DNA from: Pseudomonadaceae bacterium
GTDB lineage: Bacteria; Pseudomonadota; Gammaproteobacteria; Pseudomonadales; Pseudomonadaceae
Direction: 5' to 3'
Assembly: GCA_900766265.1 (NCBI GenBank)
Contig: CAAFUS010000006.1
Location: 630,150 to 694,149 of the forward strand
DNA: 64,000 nucleotides
Part shown: positions 25,213 to 34,075 of the stretch, in pieces
Layout: every line of letters starts with the position of its first letter
Position numbering within the stretch: position 1 is the first letter of the stretch
Made by a program: the position numbers and the translations under genes
Notes under the pieces: model-generated
Database searches by the model: none
Seen by the model: only the letters and a program-made list of their open reading frames with translations
What the model was told of the DNA's origin: nothing

Positions 25213-25392
25213 ATGCGTCCTCGAATGACAACCAGTGCCCCACTCAATCCCGGCGATCAAGCCGAGCCCGGCACTTCGGGAACCGGGGAAAATCTCTGCC
25301 CACGCTGCGCTGGAACGGGTCGCGTGGCAGACCGCGACTGTGCAAACTGTGGCGGAACGGGCAAGATAATCGAGGGCATCGGCGGCGCGTGA
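25213..25392 (+). CDS. Small CxxC zinc-ribbon-like protein
   Basis: A 59-residue protein with two closely spaced DnaJ-type cysteine knuckles, CPRCAGTGR (from C29) and CANCGGTGK (from C43), and a C-terminal IIEGIGGA. The paired CxxCxGxG units, each of the kind repeated four times in the DnaJ zinc domain, should bind one zinc ion. The first 25 residues look disordered; an in-frame ATG at 25225 is the alternative start. It precedes pncB by 28 bases in the same direction and could share its transcript. Small proteins of this type occur in Pseudomonas without known function. Confidence 0.75.
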   Translation: MRPRMTTSAPLNPGDQAEPGTSGTGENLCPRCAGTGRVADRDCANCGGTGKIIEGIGGA

Positions 25393-25420
25393 GGCATGCC
25401 CTCCATGACAAGGAGCCAGC

Positions 25421-26620
25421 ATGACGTCCCTTTCCGACGACCGCATCATCCAGAGCCTGCTTGATACAGACTTCTACAAGTTGACGATGATGCAGGCCAT
25501 CCTGCACCACTACCCCGACGCCGAGGTGGAGTGGGCCTTTCGCAGCCGCACACGAGAAGACCTCACCCCTCACCTGGAGGCGATTCGCGCCCAGGTCCGC
25601 GCCCTGGCCGATTTGCGACTGAACGACGCCGAGCAGGCCTTCCTCGAAAGCATTCCCTTCATGAAACCGGACTTCATCCGCTTCCTGCGGCTGTTCCGTT
25701 TCAACATGAACTACGTGGAGGTCGAGAGCGAGGCCGGTGAACTGGTCATCCGCCTTCGCGGCCCCTGGCTGCACATCATCCTGTTCGAGGTGCCCCTGCT
25801 GGCGATCGTCAGCGAGGTACGCAACCGCGCTTGCTACCCGAATGCCACCGTCGACCAGGCGCGCGATCGTCTGCTGGCGAAATTCGACTGGCTGCGCCAG
25901 GAGGCCAGCGAGGACGAACTGCGCGGCTTCAAGGTGGCCGACTTCGGTACGAGGCGGCGTTTTTCCTACGCAGTGCAGGAAAGCATCGTGCGGACCATGA
26001 AGGAGCGGTTCCCGGGCCGCTTCGTCGGTACCAGCAACGTCCATCTGGCCAGGATCCTGGACCTCAAGCCCATGGGCACGATGGCCCATGAATGGATCAT
26101 GGCGCACCAGCAGCTCGGACCGCGGCTGATCGACAGCCAGCGCGCCGCCCTGGAGTGCTGGGTCAAGGAATATCGCGGCGCGCTGGGTACGGCACTGACT
26201 GACTGCATCACCATGGATGCCTTCCTCGCCGATTTCGATCTCTACTTCGCCAAGCTCTTCGACGGCCTGCGCCACGACTCCGGCGACCCGATCGAGTGGG
26301 CCAACAAGGCGATCGCCCACTACCAGCGCCTGGACATCGACCCGATGACCCGCAGCCTGGTGTTCTCCGACGGGCTCGACTTCCAGCGCGCGCTCTCCAT
26401 CTACCGCGCCCTGAACGGACGCATCAAGACCAGCTACGGCATCGGCACCCAGCTCACCTGCGACCTGCCCGGCGTGGAGCCGACCAACATCGTGATCAAG
26501 ATGATCGGCTGCAACGGTTACCCGGTGGCGAAAATCTCCGACTCCCCGGGCAAGAGCATGTGCCGCGACGAAGCCTTCCTCAGCTACCTGCGCCACGTCT
26601 TTAACGTACCGCAGGCCTGA
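25421..26620 (+). CDS. pncB: Nicotinate phosphoribosyltransferase
   Basis: A 399-residue cytosolic NAD-salvage enzyme making nicotinate mononucleotide from nicotinate and PRPP with ATP hydrolysis. Signatures include LLDTDFYKLTMMQAILHHYP at the N-terminus, the Arg-rich DFGTRRRFSY near residue 174, the autophosphorylated His region GTMAHEWIMAHQQL near 220-225, and DGLRHDSGDPIEWANKA near 285. Full length and typical. AAGGAG lies 9 bases before the ATG. Confidence 0.95.
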   Translation: MTSLSDDRIIQSLLDTDFYKLTMMQAILHHYPDAEVEWAFRSRTREDLTPHLEAIRAQVRALADLRLNDAEQAFLESIPFMKPDFIRFLRLFRFNMNYVEVESEAGELVIRLRGPWLHIILFEVPLLAIVSEVRNRACYPNATVDQARDRLLAKFDWLRQEASEDELRGFKVADFGTRRRFSYAVQESIVRTMKERFPGRFVGTSNVHLARILDLKPMGTMAHEWIMAHQQLGPRLIDSQRAALECWVKEYRGALGTALTDCITMDAFLADFDLYFAKLFDGLRHDSGDPIEWANKAIAHYQRLDIDPMTRSLVFSDGLDFQRALSIYRALNGRIKTSYGIGTQLTCDLPGVEPTNIVIKMIGCNGYPVAKISDSPGKSMCRDEAFLSYLRHVFNVPQA

Positions 26621-26634
26621 GCAAGCCGGGCGGA

Positions 26635-27670
26635 TCAGCCCGCCTCGCCCACCTGGACCACCAGTTTGCCGAAGTTGCGTCCCTCGAGCAGCCCGATGAA
26701 GGCCTCGGGGGCCTGCTCCAGCCCCTCCACCAGATGCTCGCGATACTTGATGCGACCCTCGGCATACCAGGCGCTCATGTCACGGTAGAACTCATCGTAG
26801 CGGTCACCGTAATCGGCCCAGATGATGAAGCCCTGCATGCGCATGCGCTTGCGCAGCAGAGTGCTCAGCAGCAGCGGCAGGCGGTCGGGTCCCTGGGGCA
26901 ACGCGGTATCGTTGTATTGCGCCACCACGCCGCAGACTGGTACCCGCGCCCCGGTATTGAGCAACGGCAGAACCGCGTCGAAGACTCGACCACCGACGTT
27001 TTCGAAGTAGACGTCGATGCCCTCCGGGCAGGCTTGCGCCAGTTGCTCGGCCAGATCCTCGCGGCGATGGTCGATGCAGGCATCCAAACCCAGCACCTCG
27101 ACGGCGTGGCGGCATTTTTCCTCGCCGCCAGCGATTCCGACCACACGGCAGCCCTTGAGCTTGCCGATCTGCCCGACGGTGGCCCCCACCGGGCCGGTGG
27201 CCGCGGCGACCACCAGCGTTTCGCCGCTTTTAGGCTGCCCGATGTCCAGCAACCCCATGTAGGCGGTGAAACCGGGCATGCCGAGCACGCCCAGGGCATG
27301 GGACGGGTTAGGCATGTCCGGATCGAGCTTGACCAGGCCCTGCCCGTCGGAGAGTGCGTAGTCCTGCCAGCCGCGCGCCGAGGACCCAGTCGCCCACCGC
27401 GAAATCCGGATGCCGTGATTCGGCAACTCGGCTCACGGTACCGCCGACCATCACGTCGCCGACCTGCATAGGTGGCGCGTAGGACGGCGCGTCGCTCATC
27501 CGCCCGCGCATGTAGGGGTCTAGGGACAGGTAGACGGTCCGCAGCAGCACTTGCCCATCCTGAGGGCTCGGCCGCGGCGCGGTCTCCAGGCGGAAGTTCT
27601 ACGCCTTCGGCGCGCCATGGGGCCGGGAAGCGAGATGGATGCTGCGGTTGTGCTCGGGACTCTGGTTCAT
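26635..27670 (-). pseudogene. NADP-dependent oxidoreductase (CurA/YncB-like), broken by amber codon and frameshift
   Basis: The intact family is a zinc-free medium-chain reductase of about 335-345 residues. The start MNQSPEHNRSIHLASRP at 27670 has a strong AGGAGGAG ribosome-binding site. Codon 24 is TAG (27599-27601) where the family has Glu (APKAxNFRLE). The frame then continues through VYLSLDPYMRGRMSD to GDWVLG, and shifts by one missing base near 27371-27381 before GWQDYAL. The remainder is intact: GMPGFTAYMGLLDIG, the NADPH site AAATGPVGATVGQ, and YFENVGG. The two lesions are independent. Either the gene is decaying or the assembly holds two errors; the preserved coding pattern implies recent loss. 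Confidence 0.82.
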
Positions 27671-27803
27671 TGCCGCTCCTCCTGCGCGCCGCGCCGGGAT
27701 GGCGCGATGCCGATCCAGTAGTGATCGCGGAAGCAGGGCTGCGTTCCCGGGCGGAACCTGACAGCAAAACTACCCGGCACGACAGCGTCGCGCCGGATTG
27801 GGC

Positions 27804-28700
27804 TCAACGGGCGTCGATCTGGCCCTGGAGGTTGGCGATCTGGCTCTGCAGCGTATTGATGCTACGGGTCATCTGCGCGCGGAAAGCATCGAACTCGGCG
27901 GTACTGCTGCTGGACGCGGGACGGTTATCGATCTCGCTGCGCAGTACCAGCAGGTCCTGCTCCAGCCGACTGATAGCCTGGGTCTGGCTGGCCTGCTGAC
28001 CGCCCTGCTGCCTGAGCGCCGCCACCTGCTTGTTCAGGCCTTCGATGCTCGCCTCCAGCTTGCTCTGGCCGGCCAACGCCGATTTGAAACCGGCCTGCTC
28101 GTTGCTCACGGCCTTGAGTTCCTCGCCCAACTTGGCGAGTGCGCTTTGCTGGCTCTTGAGTTCGCCGGCAAGCTGTTCGAGGCGCGTGTTCAATTCCTCG
28201 GCCCGCTTGCTCTGCCCGCTCTGCAGGCCGGTCACGCTTTTCTGCTCGGTGCTGAAGGCCTGCTGTTGCTGACTCAGCGTCGCGACCTGCTGCTCGAGCT
28301 GCTTGATGCGCAGCTTCACCGCCTCGCTCTCGCTGGTGACGTTGGACTCGGTCGCCACCACCTTGCCGGAGATGTCACGAAGCCGGCCGTTGGCGTCTTC
28401 GCTGATGCGGGCGAAGCTGTCCTGGGTCGCGACCAACTGCATCTCCAGCATGGAGATCTGCTGGAAGCTCCACCAGCCGAGCCCGCCGAGGGCGATCAGC
28501 AGCGCCAGCACCATGGCCCAGAGCGCGCCGGTGGCAGCGGACTTGCGCTTCTTCTGGCGGGGCGAGCGAACCTCGTCCCTTCGCTCGTAGCGACGCGCGC
28601 CCACCGGCTCCAGCTCGGGCTCCGGATAGGGCGTGTCGCGATCGCGATCAGCTCGAAGGCTAGGGATGTTATCCAGATCGTCATCGAAATCGTTACGCAT
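27804..28700 (-). CDS. Single-pass membrane protein with long coiled coil
   Basis: A 298-residue protein with an acidic N-terminus, a basic stretch (RQKKRKS) at about 50, one membrane helix at about 58-80 (LWAMVLALLIALGGLGWW), and then about 200 residues of heptad-rich, Gln/Ser/Leu coiled coil to the C-terminus. Orientation is probably N-in with the coil in the periplasm. No catalytic motif. Such proteins occur in Pseudomonas as uncharacterised ATPase-like or envelope-spacer proteins. Function unknown. Confidence 0.75.
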   Translation of the reverse strand: MRNDFDDDLDNIPSLRADRDRDTPYPEPELEPVGARRYERRDEVRSPRQKKRKSAATGALWAMVLALLIALGGLGWWSFQQISMLEMQLVATQDSFARISEDANGRLRDISGKVVATESNVTSESEAVKLRIKQLEQQVATLSQQQQAFSTEQKSVTGLQSGQSKRAEELNTRLEQLAGELKSQQSALAKLGEELKAVSNEQAGFKSALAGQSKLEASIEGLNKQVAALRQQGGQQASQTQAISRLEQDLLVLRSEIDNRPASSSSTAEFDAFRAQMTRSINTLQSQIANLQGQIDAR

Positions 28701-28808
28701 TGGGCACCATCGAGGCGGGCGAAAAAATGACGGCAGTATAACGTGTTGCAGGGCGGCCTTCAGCGCTACCGGCGCACACCGGCGAAGGTCCGCAGTGGCG
28801 CGTTCGGC

Positions 28809-29702
28809 CTAGCTCTCCGCCACCAGCCAGGTGCCCGCCGCGCCGAGTAGCTGGCGCGTCAGATCGGCCATCAGCTCGCCGCCGTTGCGCCAGTAATGCC
28901 AGTAGAGCGGAACGTCGATGTAGCGGTCCGGCAGCACGTCGACCAGCACGCCCCGGGCCAGCTCGCCGCGCACCTGATACTCGGGCACCAGTCCCCAACC
29001 CAGGCCGCTTTCCAGCAGCCGAACGAAGCCTTCGGACGAGGGGCACAGGTGGTGGATGAAACCATCGGTGATGCCCAGCGCCGCCAGGTAACGATGCTGG
29101 AGCTGGTCGTCGGGGCCGAACACGATCGCCGGCGCACGGGTGAGGACATCGGGCATCGGCGCGCCGCGGAAATGCCTCGCCAGGAACGCCGGACTGGCCA
29201 GAGCACGATAGCGCATCGCGCCGAGAAACTGACTGCGCGCGCCCGCCAGGGCCGGCTCGGCGGCACAGACACAGGCGGCAACCTCTCCGGCACGCATCCG
29301 TTTGAGTCCTACGGCCTGGTCGACCACCACATGATCGATCACCACTTGATGCCGGGCGCAGAACGGCGCCACCGCAGCCGCCCACCAGGTCGCCAGGCTG
29401 TCGGCGTTGAGGGCGATGCGCAGACGCTCCGGCAGCCGGCTTTCGTCGAGCGCCGGGACCTGGCCCTGCAGGTCGCGCTCGAGCAGCCGTACCTGCTGCA
29501 CATGGTTGAGCAGCCGACGCCCCAGTTCGGTGGGCTGGGGTGGTGTAGAGCGCAGCAGGACCGGCTGACCGACGCGCGCCTCGAGCATCTTGATGCGCTG
29601 CGAGACGGCCGACTGCGACAGCCCCAGCGCCCCGGCGGCGCGCTCGAATCCGGCCTGCTCGACCACGGCGGCGAGAGCGGTCAGCAGCTTGTAATCGAAC
29701 AT
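28809..29702 (-). CDS. argP: LysR family regulator ArgP (IciA)
   Basis: A 297-residue LysR regulator. The helix-turn-helix covers residues about 3-60 (FERAAGALGLSQSAVSQRIKMLEARVGQPVLLR), typical of ArgP, with NADSLATWW marking the effector domain start at about 98. In E. coli ArgP senses lysine/arginine and activates the exporter argO. A LysE/ArgO-type exporter is encoded divergently at 29936, exactly the expected arrangement. The 233-base gap between them should hold the binding site. Confidence 0.92.
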   Translation of the reverse strand: MFDYKLLTALAAVVEQAGFERAAGALGLSQSAVSQRIKMLEARVGQPVLLRSTPPQPTELGRRLLNHVQQVRLLERDLQGQVPALDESRLPERLRIALNADSLATWWAAAVAPFCARHQVVIDHVVVDQAVGLKRMRAGEVAACVCAAEPALAGARSQFLGAMRYRALASPAFLARHFRGAPMPDVLTRAPAIVFGPDDQLQHRYLAALGITDGFIHHLCPSSEGFVRLLESGLGWGLVPEYQVRGELARGVLVDVLPDRYIDVPLYWHYWRNGGELMADLTRQLLGAAGTWLVAES

Positions 29703-29935
29703 CGATTTTCCTTATGGAGCGTGAGCAAGATTTGTTTCCCTTATAGCGCCTACCTCACCAGACTCGCCAGCATCCTCCACAACGGATTGACGCATATGAC
29801 GGGCGATACAGGATCCTCGACGCGGCTGCGCACGTCGCAGACCGAACGACACCCCAGCGACCGGGCCTCGCGCACCCTCGATGCGCGCCTGGTGCGCAGG
29901 TGCGATGGGCGTTGCAGGCCGTTGGAGCATTGCCG

Positions 29936-30541
29936 ATGAGCCCGCTGCTGCAGAGCTACGTCAACGGACTGGCGATCGCAGCCGGACTGATCATGGCCAT
30001 CGGTGCGCAAAACGCCTTCGTGCTCGCCCAGAGCCTGCGCCGCGAACACCACCTGCCGGTCGCCGCGCTGTGCATCGTCTGCGACATCCTGCTGGTCTGT
30101 GCCGGCGTGTTCGGCCTGGCGGCACTGATCGCCCAGAGCACGCTGCTGGAAAACCTGGCGCGCTGGGGCGGCACCGCGTTCCTGCTCTGGTACGGCACGC
30201 TCGCCTTGCGTCGGGCCCTGCGCCCCGGAGCCCTGCTGCAGCAGGAAGCCGCACCGCGCTCGCGGCGAGCGGTCCTGCTGGCGGCGCTGGCCGTGACCCT
30301 GCTCAACCCGCACGTTTACCTCGACACCGTGGTGCTGATCGGTTCGCTCGGCGCACAGCAGCCCGAACCCGGCGCCTTCACCCTTGGCGCGGCGAGCGCA
30401 TCGACGCTCTGGTTCCTGACGCTGTCGCTCGGCGGCGCCTGGCTCGCGCCCTGGCTGGCGAAGCCACTGACCTGGCGGATTCTGGATCTGGGCGTCGCCA
30501 CCATGATGTATGCCATCGCCTATCAGTTGGTAACCGGATAA
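29936..30541 (+). CDS. LysE/ArgO family amino-acid exporter
   Basis: A 201-residue inner-membrane protein with about six membrane segments. The LysE/ArgO signature GLIMAIGAQNAFVLAQSLRR is at about 16-35 and the Asn-Pro of LLNPHVYLDTVVLIGSLG at about 122. The start at 29936 is preferred because GGAG lies 8 bases upstream and the family begins with a short N-terminus. Divergent from argP, so very probably an ArgP-controlled arginine/lysine exporter. Confidence 0.92.
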   Translation: MSPLLQSYVNGLAIAAGLIMAIGAQNAFVLAQSLRREHHLPVAALCIVCDILLVCAGVFGLAALIAQSTLLENLARWGGTAFLLWYGTLALRRALRPGALLQQEAAPRSRRAVLLAALAVTLLNPHVYLDTVVLIGSLGAQQPEPGAFTLGAASASTLWFLTLSLGGAWLAPWLAKPLTWRILDLGVATMMYAIAYQLVTG

Positions 30542-30895
30542 CCGCCCCGGTGGAGGAACGCCGCTGCCCAACGATGGTCCACGCAAGGCGCAGCCGCGTC
30601 TTGCGATGGTACCGACTCGCAAGGCCCAGGCGCCCCTGGCCCGGCTTTTCCACACAGTTGCCGCGTGGTTTAGCCATCGGTCGGGTGCTATGATCGGGAG
30701 CTCGCGAGCACGGAGCGAAGGCTCCAGCCCGCCTGTTCGGCCGACCGTGAACGGCCAGAGACTGCGCAAGCATGCAGCGAGCGAAGGAGTCGATGGAAAC
30801 GGGCGTCAACAAGCCCGCCGCCATCGGCGCAGCAGTAAACGCGCCTCTCCCTTGCCCGCCGCATCAATCCTCGATACCTGAGCAGGAGATACACC
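30542..30895. other. Intergenic region upstream of sodB
   Basis: No gene can be supported in these 354 bases. A TATGAT element at 30689-30694 lacks a good -35 at normal spacing (TGGTTT), and a short palindrome GCTCGCGAGC lies just after it (30700-30709). The sodB ribosome-binding site is at the right edge. A long 5' leader or undetected small RNA cannot be excluded. Confidence 0.4.
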
Positions 30896-31477
30896 ATGGC
30901 TTTCGAATTGCCGCCGCTGCCTTACGAAAAGAACGCCCTCGAGCCGCACATTTCTGCCGAGACCCTGGACTTTCACCATGGCAAGCATCACCAGGCCTAC
31001 GTGACCAATCTGAACAACCTGATCCCGGGCACCGAGTTCCAAGGCAAGGATCTGGAAACCATCATCAAGACCTCCACCGGTGGCATCTTCAACAACGCCG
31101 CCCAGGTCTGGAACCACACCTTCTTCTGGAACTGCATGTCGCCCAACGGCGGCGGTCAGCCGACCGGTGAACTGGCCGACGCGATCAACGCCGCCTTCGG
31201 TTCATTCGACACGTTCAAGGAAGAATTCACCAAGACCGCCATCGGCACCTTCGGCTCCGGTTGGGCCTGGCTGGTCAAGAAGCCCGACGGCAGCGTCGGT
31301 CTGGCCAGCACCGGCGGTGCCGGCAACCCCATGACCGATGGCGCCAAGCCGCTGCTGACCTGCGATGTGTGGGAACACGCCTACTACATCGACTACCGCA
31401 ACGCCCGTCCGAAATTCGTCGAAGCGTTCTGGAACCTGGTCAACTGGGATTTCGTCGCGAAGAACTTCGCCGGCTGA
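30896..31477 (+). CDS. sodB: Superoxide dismutase, iron type
   Basis: A 193-residue cytosolic homodimeric enzyme dismutating superoxide. It begins MAFELPPLPYEKNALEPHIS, has the metal-site motif FHHGKHHQAYV with H27 as ligand, the Fe-type segment WNHTFFWNCMSPNGGG and the C-terminal signature DVWEHAYYIDYRN with the Asp and His ligands. Full length. AGGAGATA ribosome-binding site. Followed by a terminator at 31529. Confidence 0.97.
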   Translation: MAFELPPLPYEKNALEPHISAETLDFHHGKHHQAYVTNLNNLIPGTEFQGKDLETIIKTSTGGIFNNAAQVWNHTFFWNCMSPNGGGQPTGELADAINAAFGSFDTFKEEFTKTAIGTFGSGWAWLVKKPDGSVGLASTGGAGNPMTDGAKPLLTCDVWEHAYYIDYRNARPKFVEAFWNLVNWDFVAKNFAG

Positions 31478-31528
31478 TATCCGCATCTTCGGATGCCGCT
31501 GCAACCGATCGGGATGCAGCACCCACGA

Positions 31529-31560
31529 AATGCCCGCAGCGATGCGGGCATTTTGTTTTT
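31529..31560 (+). terminator. sodB terminator
   Basis: AATGCCCGCA pairs with TGCGGGCATT around a 4-base loop, then TTGTTTTT. Confidence 0.88.
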
Positions 31561-31727
31561 CAGGGCCTCCGCTACGTTTGCCACGCGCCCCGCCTGTTTT
31601 TCAACGGCAAGAATTCGACGGAATGCCGGCGCCAAGTATTGAGCGCCAAGACGGATTGCCACATCCTTTCGCTCCGCTCGTTCGACGTGACTCATCGACC
31701 CCACCGGCCGATGCCCATGATTACGCT

Positions 31728-31756
31728 TTGACGATCGCAGCTGTATTACCAATACT
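31728..31756 (+). promoter_or_regulatory. Candidate bifA promoter
   Basis: TTGACG (31728-31733) and AATACT (31751-31756) are 17 bases apart, 31 bases before the GTG start. Confidence 0.45.
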
Positions 31757-31787
31757 CATGAAGCGGGCCTGGGAGAAGGAACCATCT

Positions 31788-33829
31788 GTGAAGTTGGAAT
31801 CGCGTAGCAGCCTGTCAAGAAAACTCCTGAGAATGGTGCTGCTATCGGCCGTGGCCGTCGGGCTGATACTCAGCTGCGCCCAGATCCTGTTCGATGCCTA
31901 CAAGACCCGCGGCGTGATCGCCTCCGACGCCCAACGAATCCTGCGCATGTCCCGCGATCCGTCGACCCAGGCGCTTTACAGTCTGGACCGGGAGATGGGC
32001 GCACAAGTGATGGAAGGTCTGTTCGAGCACGAATCGATACGCGTCGCCTCCATCGGTCATCCCGCCGAAGCGCCACTGGCGCAGAGCTCCCAACCCGCTG
32101 GTTGACCGATCCCGTGCTTGGCGAACAACAGACCTTCGCCACGCCGCTGGTTGGTCGCCCGCCGCACAACGAATATTACGGAGAGCTATCCATTACGCTG
32201 GACACCGGGCGCTACGGCCAGCAGTTCGTCAACGACTCGGTGGTCATCTTCATCGTCGGGACCCTGCGCGCCCTGGCGCTTGGTTTCGTGCTCTATCTGA
32301 TCTACCAGTGGCTGCTCACCCGCCCGCTGATGGCCATCATCGAGAGCCTGGTGCGAATCAACCCCGACCGCCCAGGCGAGCACAAGCTGCCGATGATCAA
32401 GGGCCACGAACAGAACGAACTGGGACTCTGGGTCAACACCGCCAACGGCCTGCTCGCCTCGATCGAACAGAACATGACGCTGCGTCGGGAGGCGGAGAAC
32501 AGCCTGGCGCGCATGACCCAGTTCGACTTCCTCACCGGCCTGCCGAACCGCCACCAATTGCAGCGTCAGCTCAACCAGATCCTCGACGAGGCCCGGCAGA
32601 CGCAACGCTGCGTCGCCGTGCTGTGCCTGGGGCTGGACGACTTCAAGGGCATAAACGAGCAGTTCAGCTACCAGACTGGCGACCGGCTGCTGGTGGCGCT
32701 GGCCGACCGCTTGCGAGATCAGAATGGCCGAATCGGCGCCTTTGCACGACTGGGCGGTGATCAATTTGCCATGATCAAGGCCGAAATCGAACAGCCCTAC
32801 GAAGCCGCCGAGCTCGCCCAGCAGCTGCTCGACGCGCTGGATGCGCCGATCGTGCTCGACAACCACGCCATCCGTGTGCGCGCCACCATCGGCATCACGC
32901 TCTTCCCGGACGATGGAGACACTGCTGAAAAGCTGCTGCAGAAGGCCGAGCAGACCATGACCCTGGCCAAGAACCGCTCGCGCAACCGCTACCAGTTCTA
33001 CGTCGCCAGCATCGACAGCGAGATGCGCCAGCGCCGGGAGCTGGTCAAGGACCTGGGCGAAGCCTTGCAGTTGGGGCAGTTCTTTCTCGTTTACCAGCCC
33101 CAGGTCGACTACCGGCTCAATCAGGTCAACGGCGCCGAGGCACTGCTGCGCTGGAGGCACCCGGAGCGCGGCCTGGTCCCGCCCGACCAGTTCATTCCGC
33201 TGGCCGAACAGAACGGCAGCATCCTGGCGATCGGCGAGTGGGTGCTGGACCAAGCCTGCCGGCAGCTGCGCGAATGGCACGAGCAGGGCTTCGACGGCCT
33301 GCGCATGGCGGTCAACCTCTCGACCGTCCAGCTGCACCACGCCGAGCTGCCCAGGCTGGTAAGCAACCTGATGCAGGTGCACCGGCTGCCCGCGGAAGCG
33401 CTGGAGCTGGAAGTCACCGAGACCGGCCTGATGGAGGACATCTCCGCTGCGGCGCAGAACCTGCACAGCCTCAGGCGTTCGGGCGCGCTGATCGCCATCG
33501 ACGACTTCGGTACCGGTTATTCGTCCCTCAGTTACCTCAAGAGCCTGCCGCTGGACAAGATCAAGATCGACCGCAGCTTCGTCCAGGACATCACTCCCGA
33601 AGGCGGCGACGCGACCATCGTCAACGCCATCGTCCAGCTGGCACGGAGCCTGAACATGCAGGTGATCGCGGAGGGCGTCGAGACCGCCGAACAGGAAGCC
33701 TATCTGATCGCTCAGGGTTGCCACGAGGGCCAGGGTTTCTATTACAGCAAGCCGCTGTCGGCCCGCGGGTTCAGCCAGTACCTGAACCAGCCCCGCCCTG
33801 CCGGGGCCACCGCGCCGCTCGACGCTTGA
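31788..33829 (+). pseudogene. bifA: c-di-GMP phosphodiesterase BifA, interrupted by a frameshift
   Basis: The intact family is a membrane phosphodiesterase of about 687 residues that lowers c-di-GMP. GTG at 31788 has GAGAAGGA upstream; an ATG at 31758 lacks one. Frame 1 encodes a membrane helix and the first sensor part, and stops at 32103-32105 after SSQPAG. The next frame continues at about 32099 with WLTDPVLGEQQ, a second membrane helix, a linker, DFLTGLPNRH and the degenerate GGDQF, then the EAL domain (EALLRW, DDFGTGYSSLSYLKSL). Joined length is about 680 residues. GGDQF and position next to sodB match P. aeruginosa BifA. One base is apparently missing near 32090-32100: a real mutation or a sequence error. 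Confidence 0.85.
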
Positions 33830-33884
33830 GTGACTCGCCTCGGGTCGCCGCGCCGCCGGTTGCGAGGTCAGTGCAACCGCCCCT

Positions 33885-33913
33885 TTGCACAAAATGCAAA
33901 TCTTTCGCATTAT
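33885..33913 (+). promoter_or_regulatory. Promoter of the iron-imelysin operon
   Basis: TTGCAC (33885-33890) and CATTAT (33908-33913) with a 17-base spacer. The Fur box at 33893 occupies the spacer and -10. Confidence 0.5.
33893..33911. promoter_or_regulatory. Fur box 1
   Basis: AATGCAAATCTTTCGCATT agrees with the 19-base Pseudomonas Fur box AATGAGAATCATTCTCATT at 15 positions, by hand alignment. It lies 165 bases before the first imelysin gene, over its predicted promoter. Confidence 0.7.
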
Positions 33914-34075
33914 GTCTCGCATCCAGCAGGGCGCCCCGCCCTCTCTGGCCGGGCATGCCCGTCATGCCTGCCTCACCCCTGCGACCGGCGACGCGAAGTG
34001 ACCCGCTGCGCCGGCAACCGCAGGGGCTGGCCGTTTCACCGACCTTTCTATCCCTTCGAAGCAAAGGAACACGCC

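Larger units (their letters stand above)
31478..31787. other. Intergenic region sodB to bifA
   Basis: These 310 bases hold the sodB terminator (31529) and a candidate bifA promoter (31728). No gene is supported; open frames here read without family likeness. Confidence 0.6.

Noticed and set aside
33830..34075. Frame extending the first imelysin upstream by 82 codons.
   Set aside because: The lipoprotein signal peptide begins at 34076 with a good ribosome-binding site; the upstream part contains the promoter and Fur box.
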